9,995 bases of DNA, taken from contig RFHX01000056.1 of assembly GCA_003695725.1 (NCBI GenBank), positions 1-9,995 of the forward strand, written 5' to 3'. The position numbers and the translations under genes were made by a program. The notes below the pieces were generated by a model, which was given only the letters and a program-made list of their open reading frames with translations, had not been told where the DNA came from and did not search any database. Below, in pieces: positions 7,355 to 9,995 of the stretch. The DNA comes from J061 sp003695725 [NCBI: Candidatus Schekmanbacteria bacterium]. GTDB taxonomy: Bacteria; Schekmanbacteria; GWA2-38-11. Position 1 is the stretch's first letter; each line of letters starts with the position of its first letter.

Positions 7355-8364
7355 AATTCATCTCTATCGATCACCTTTTCTATAAATCCTTCCCGGTCAT
7401 CATAATAAGAACTGTCGCCGGAAATCGTTATTCTTCCTGACAACACTCGGCGCGCTGAATCATAAACCTCTTCACTACTCACTTCCTTTTTCCCTCTTAA
7501 TTTGGCGAGTGCCTGGGCTTGTTCATAAATCGAGAGCGTTGTTCGTACACTTGGAGGGTTTTCAAGGTCTTCATTATCTCTGGCGCGTCTCGATATCTCA
7601 GAAATTGCTTCGATCCTTTTTCTATCAATTTTAATTTCATCGATTTTGTTTCCATATCGTTCAACTATCTCTATCTCCTGCTCTCTTGTAGGATAACCAA
7701 CACGTACTCTCTCAAAACGGTCGCTCAATGTTTCTGATATTTTTTCCACGCCTGCATATTCTTCAGGATTTTCTGTCGCTATGACAAGCGTGTCGACTTT
7801 AACTTCGATATCAAACCCGCCTATTGTTGTAATCCCTTCTTCTAAAACCTGCAAAAGAGTATTTTGTGTCCTTTGAGGCACACGATTGAGCTCATCTATA
7901 AATAAGATTTTTCTGTTGGCTTTATGAATCTTTCCGGGAGTAAAAGACCTATAGTCGTGAATTCCATATTTCATAGCATTCACTGGGTCAATATCTCCTA
8001 TCAAATCCTCTGGTAGAAGTTCAGAAGAACCTTGAACGCGCACAAATCTTTTCTCTCCCTCGATTTCAATTTTCTTAATCTTTGACATTCTTGAACAATC
8101 TGGACAATTTGCTCTCTTAGGGTGGCAAACATATCTGCATCCTTCCACTGTTTTCATAGAAGGCAAAAGACGGGCAATTATCCTTGCCGCTGTCGTTTTC
8201 CCAACGCCGGGCGGACCTTCCAACAATAAATGTCTTCCCGCAATCAACACTGCAAGGATTGCTTCTTTAGTTTCTTCATCGCAATAAAAGCCCTCCAAAG
8301 GGTCTTCATTGTTTTTTAAACATTTTAAAATTTTTTTCCTAAGTTCGTCTTTTATATTTTTCAT
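7351..8364 (-). CDS. MoxR-family / Mg-chelatase-I-like AAA+ ATPase
   Basis: A 337-residue AAA+ ATPase of the MoxR / magnesium-chelatase-subunit-I clade. These form ring hexamers and use ATP to remodel clients with a VWA partner. Walker A is GPPGVGKT (50-57), Walker B ILFIDELNR (D157, E158), sensor-1 is N199 in ATENP, the arginine finger is probably R216 in SDRF, and SVRTTLS (R274) fits sensor-2. Inserted after Walker A is C76-x3-C80-x6-C87-x2-C90, a likely metal-binding knuckle. A short Cys-rich segment at this point is also known in some chelatase-I-like proteins. I chose the ATG at 8364, with GAGTGA upstream. A TTG at 8373, directly abutting the previous stop, would add three residues. It sits between the 73-residue protein and the VWA gene, with ATGA coupling to the latter. 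Confidence 0.95.
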   Translation of the reverse strand: MKNIKDELRKKILKCLKNNEDPLEGFYCDEETKEAILAVLIAGRHLLLEGPPGVGKTTAARIIARLLPSMKTVEGCRYVCHPKRANCPDCSRMSKIKKIEIEGEKRFVRVQGSSELLPEDLIGDIDPVNAMKYGIHDYRSFTPGKIHKANRKILFIDELNRVPQRTQNTLLQVLEEGITTIGGFDIEVKVDTLVIATENPEEYAGVEKISETLSDRFERVRVGYPTREQEIEIVERYGNKIDEIKIDRKRIEAISEISRRARDNEDLENPPSVRTTLSIYEQAQALAKLRGKKEVSSEEVYDSARRVLSGRITISGDSSYYDDREGFIEKVIDRDEL

Positions 8365-8373
8365 TTTTATCAA

Positions 8374-8595
8374 TCACTCAAAACATCCAAGTTGACAGTT
8401 TGAAATCTTGATTTCCAATTCATTCAAAGCTTCTCCGATTCTGCTTATAGGTACATTCTCTTCTCTTGCCAAGGCAAAGGCTTCTGCACATTTTAATTTG
8501 CCATCTTTGGCTTTAGCTCTTACTTTAGACTCAATCTTTGAAGCAAATGCCTTGACTTCAGGATCATCACTTTTTTTCCATTCCAGTTTTGTCAT
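8374..8595 (-). CDS. Small conserved-looking three-cysteine protein, function unknown
   Basis: A 73-residue protein without signal peptide or membrane segment. Residues 12-31 are lysine-rich and helical. Residues 34-62 (KLKCAEAFALAREENVPISRIGEALNELEIKI) look like a small helix-turn-helix-type bundle. The end is NCQLGCF, giving cysteines C36, C67 and C71. The CAEA...A...E..V....IG...NEL.IKI..CQLGCF pattern resembles short uncharacterised proteins I recall from anaerobic bacteria, but I cannot name a family. The ATG at 8595 is fixed by a perfect GGAGG 8 nt upstream; the longer TTG start at 8610 would engulf that site. It overlaps the end of the isomerase gene by 29 bp and ends 9 bp before the MoxR ATG, so it is embedded in that operon. 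Metal or redox binding by the cysteines is only a suggestion. Confidence 0.85.
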   Translation of the reverse strand: MTKLEWKKSDDPEVKAFASKIESKVRAKAKDGKLKCAEAFALAREENVPISRIGEALNELEIKISNCQLGCFE

Positions 8596-9589
8596 TTTCA
8601 GGACCTCCAAAATCGATATTTATTTCTATTTTTGCAACTTTTTGAAGTTCAGCCAATTTATCTCCAATAATTTTATTTTTCTTTTCATCTGTCAAATCAT
8701 TCAAAATCTTTTCTTTCGAGCCTTCGAGTGTCGCCTTGACAGCAGGCTTTCTGTCAACAAGCTTAATGATGTGATATCCAAAACGAGTTTTGACAGGTTT
8801 GCTTATTTCTCCCTTCTTCATAGAGAATGCTGCATCCTCAAATGTCTTGTCCATAACGCCTCTGGGAAAATAATTTAAGTCCCCCTTATTTTGTTTTGCT
8901 GAAGGGTCAATGGAAAATTTAAATGCCAATTCTGAAAAATCCTCGCCTGCTTTCACTTTTTTCCTAATGTCTTCTGCTTCTTTTTCTGTCTTGAGAAGGA
9001 TGTGGCTTGCCCTAATCATCTCTGGTTGGTCGTATTTCGAGTGATTTTTCTCAAAGTATTCTGCTACTTCCTTATCATCTACTTTTACATCTTTCAATAA
9101 ACTATCCAAATATTTTCTAATCATCATCTGCTTTGAAATATCCTGCTTTATATATGCTTCATCAAACCCCATCTCCTTCTTAAAATTTTCAAATCCTTCA
9201 GTGCCAAATCTCTCCTTAATATGTTTTAACTGCTCATCTACTTCAGCATTATCCACTTTGATACCTGCTTTTTTTGCGGCATCGAGAATAAGAAGGCGCT
9301 GTACCATATCTTGGCTTAGTTTTTGCTTTATCTGAGATATGAACCTTTTTGCATCTTCGCTTTGAGGATTAAACTCTCTTCCAAATCTCTTATACTGAGC
9401 CGCCAAAGCAGAAATTTCTCTTTGTAGCACAGAATCAAATTCTTTCTCACTTATTGTCTCATTGTTGACACGTATAGCTGGTTTCTCTTTTTCTGATGAG
9501 GATTTACTGCAGGCAGTAAAACTTCCTGCAACAAGAAAAAAAGAAATTAAAACTAAAATTACATTCAATTTTGCGCTATGGACTTTCAT
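8567..9589 (-). CDS. SurA/PrsA-like peptidyl-prolyl cis-trans isomerase lipoprotein
   Basis: A 340-residue secreted folding catalyst, anchored by lipid and acting in the periplasm. The N-terminus has a basic start, a hydrophobic core (about 8-22) and SFTAC with the probable acceptor Cys27. Residues about 37-180 are a SurA_N-like helical chaperone domain (INxxxISEKEFDSVLQREI-type opening, KLSQDMVQRLLILDAAKKAGIKVDNAEVD). Residues 191-280 are one parvulin domain: IRASHILLKTEKEAEDI, GEDFSELAFKFSIDPSAKQNKGDLNYFPRGVM, FSMKKGEISKPVKTRFGYHIIKL. The tail is charged. The single parvulin domain fits PrsA/PpiC-like proteins better than two-domain SurA. The ATG at 9589 follows GAGGAGA by 6 nt and begins the signal peptide, so the in-frame start at 9631 is rejected. 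It is the first gene of the unit with the Cys protein, MoxR and VWA genes. Confidence 0.93.
   Translation of the reverse strand: MKVHSAKLNVILVLISFFLVAGSFTACSKSSSEKEKPAIRVNNETISEKEFDSVLQREISALAAQYKRFGREFNPQSEDAKRFISQIKQKLSQDMVQRLLILDAAKKAGIKVDNAEVDEQLKHIKERFGTEGFENFKKEMGFDEAYIKQDISKQMMIRKYLDSLLKDVKVDDKEVAEYFEKNHSKYDQPEMIRASHILLKTEKEAEDIRKKVKAGEDFSELAFKFSIDPSAKQNKGDLNYFPRGVMDKTFEDAAFSMKKGEISKPVKTRFGYHIIKLVDRKPAVKATLEGSKEKILNDLTDEKKNKIIGDKLAELQKVAKIEINIDFGGPENDKTGMEKK
8604..8608 (-). promoter_or_regulatory. Ribosome-binding site inside the end of the isomerase gene
   Basis: A perfect GGAGG on the minus strand, 8 nt before the ATG at 8595. It lies within the 3' end of the peptidyl-prolyl isomerase gene and strongly supports the 73-residue protein as a real translated gene and its start. 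Confidence 0.85.
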
Positions 9590-9685
9590 CTCAAATCTCC
9601 TCAAAAAAATAATTGTTCTCTCTAAATACATCTACCGCTTCATTACATAGCAGTAGTCGTAACTAAAATAAATCTTACAAGGAAG

Positions 9686-9714
9686 AAAATAGTTTATTAA
9701 CAATGTTAAGTCAA
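9686..9714 (-). promoter_or_regulatory. Candidate sigma-70 promoter of the isomerase-MoxR-VWA unit
   Basis: On the minus strand TTGACT (9714-9709), a 17-nt spacer and TATTTT (9691-9686). It lies just past the terminator of the OmpA-family gene and about 97 nt before the isomerase ATG, leaving a leader of roughly 90 nt. Confidence 0.6.
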
Positions 9715-9719
9715 ACAAT

Positions 9720-9748
9720 AAAAAAAGAGCCCCTACAAAGGGGCTCTT
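9720..9748 (-). terminator. Rho-independent terminator of the OmpA-family gene
   Basis: A perfect 9-bp stem, AAGAGCCCC (9725-9733) and GGGGCTCTT (9740-9748), with loop TACAAA. On the minus strand it is followed by seven T (9726-9720). It lies 26 bp past the stop of the truncated gene and separates it from the next promoter. It is the strongest terminator in the window. Confidence 0.93.
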
Positions 9749-9773
9749 CCTATTCTTTTTCTTCAAACCAAAA

Positions 9774-9995
9774 TTATTTCTTTATTAGATGAAGCTCAGT
9801 AACGACCCTTCTATTTTTTGCTCGCCCTTCCCTTGTCTTATTGTCCGCTACAGGTTCACTTTCACCTTTCCCTATTGCTTCAATTATGGAAGCATCAACA
9901 CCCTTTTCGACATAATAATTCTTTACGGCCTCAGCGCGCTTTTCTGAGAGTTTCTGATTATACTTCTCGCTTCCGATGCTGTCTGTATGTCCAAT
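9774..9995 (-). CDS. OmpA/Pal-family peptidoglycan-binding domain, C-terminal part
   Basis: The last 73 residues of a gene that enters from beyond the right edge, so no start is visible; the stop is TAA at 9776-9774. The sequence is the second half of an OmpA_C domain: GHTDSIGSEKYNQ, then LSEKRAEAVKNYYVEKGV (the LS..RA..V..Y helix), GKGESEPVADNKTREGRAKNRRV. The aspartate of GHTD and the arginine of the NRRV helix are the residues that contact diaminopimelate in family structures. The protein would link the outer membrane or periplasm to peptidoglycan. It could be a Pal lipoprotein or an OmpA-like barrel protein; the missing N-terminus decides. It is followed by a strong terminator, so it is a separate transcript from the isomerase operon. 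Confidence 0.93.
   Translation of the reverse strand: MGHTDSIGSEKYNQKLSEKRAEAVKNYYVEKGVDASIIEAIGKGESEPVADNKTREGRAKNRRVVTELHLIKK

Noticed and set aside
8408-8878. 156-codon + strand open frame opposite the small Cys protein and the isomerase gene
   Set aside because: It is antisense to two well-supported overlapping genes, and its sequence looks like a mirror of their lysine/glutamate-rich codons (Phe, Leu, Ser, Asn).
7351-9589. A functional magnesium or cobalt chelatase locus, suggested by the AAA+ plus VWA pair
   Set aside because: No large H/CobN-type subunit or tetrapyrrole biosynthesis gene is in the window, and the VWA protein lacks an AAA-like D-subunit N-terminus. A MoxR-VWA assignment is safer.
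1-9995. CRISPR arrays, tRNA or rRNA genes, insertion sequences
   Set aside because: No regularly spaced direct repeats, no tRNA cloverleaf or rRNA-like stretch and no transposase motifs were seen on either strand. The 74-nt repeat element lacks a 7-bp acceptor stem and T-loop.

Overview
The window comes from an AT-rich, diderm (Gram-negative) bacterium. A BamD-type outer-membrane assembly lipoprotein, a periplasmic SurA/PrsA-like isomerase lipoprotein and the C-terminal peptidoglycan-binding domain of an OmpA/Pal-family protein all imply an outer membrane. AGA/AAA-rich codon use and TTG starts fit a low-GC, probably uncultivated lineage. The sequence alone does not fix the phylum.

Layout: only one well-supported gene is on the + strand, a TetR-family regulator (127-750). 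It is probably divergent from a gene whose first codons lie at 32-1 on the minus strand. All else is on the minus strand, in two likely transcription units plus one truncated gene. Unit A (4088 down to 776) is mtnP - trpB - yraN - bamD: methylthioadenosine phosphorylase, tryptophan synthase beta without an adjacent alpha gene, a UPF0102 nuclease-fold protein and the BamD-like lipoprotein. A TTGACA-N17-TAGCGT promoter lies before mtnP. The genes are 49 bp apart, overlapping by 8 bp, and 11 bp apart.

Unit B (9589 down to 4469) is a lipoprotein peptidyl-prolyl isomerase, a 73-residue three-cysteine protein, a MoxR-type AAA+ ATPase with a four-cysteine insert, and a 961-residue protein ending in a VWA domain with an intact MIDAS. 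The four genes overlap or nearly abut (29-bp overlap, 9-bp gap, 4-bp ATGA overlap), so they are probably translationally coupled. A TTGACT-N17-TATTTT promoter precedes the unit, directly after the strong terminator of the truncated OmpA-family gene at the right edge. MoxR ATPases and VWA proteins typically act together as a chaperone-like machine. The N-terminal third of this VWA protein looks like a catalytically degenerate TraB/DUF5682-type domain, which makes unit B the most interesting part of the window.

The largest non-coding stretch is 4089-4468. It holds the mtnP promoter and, downstream of the VWA gene, a nested inverted-repeat element.
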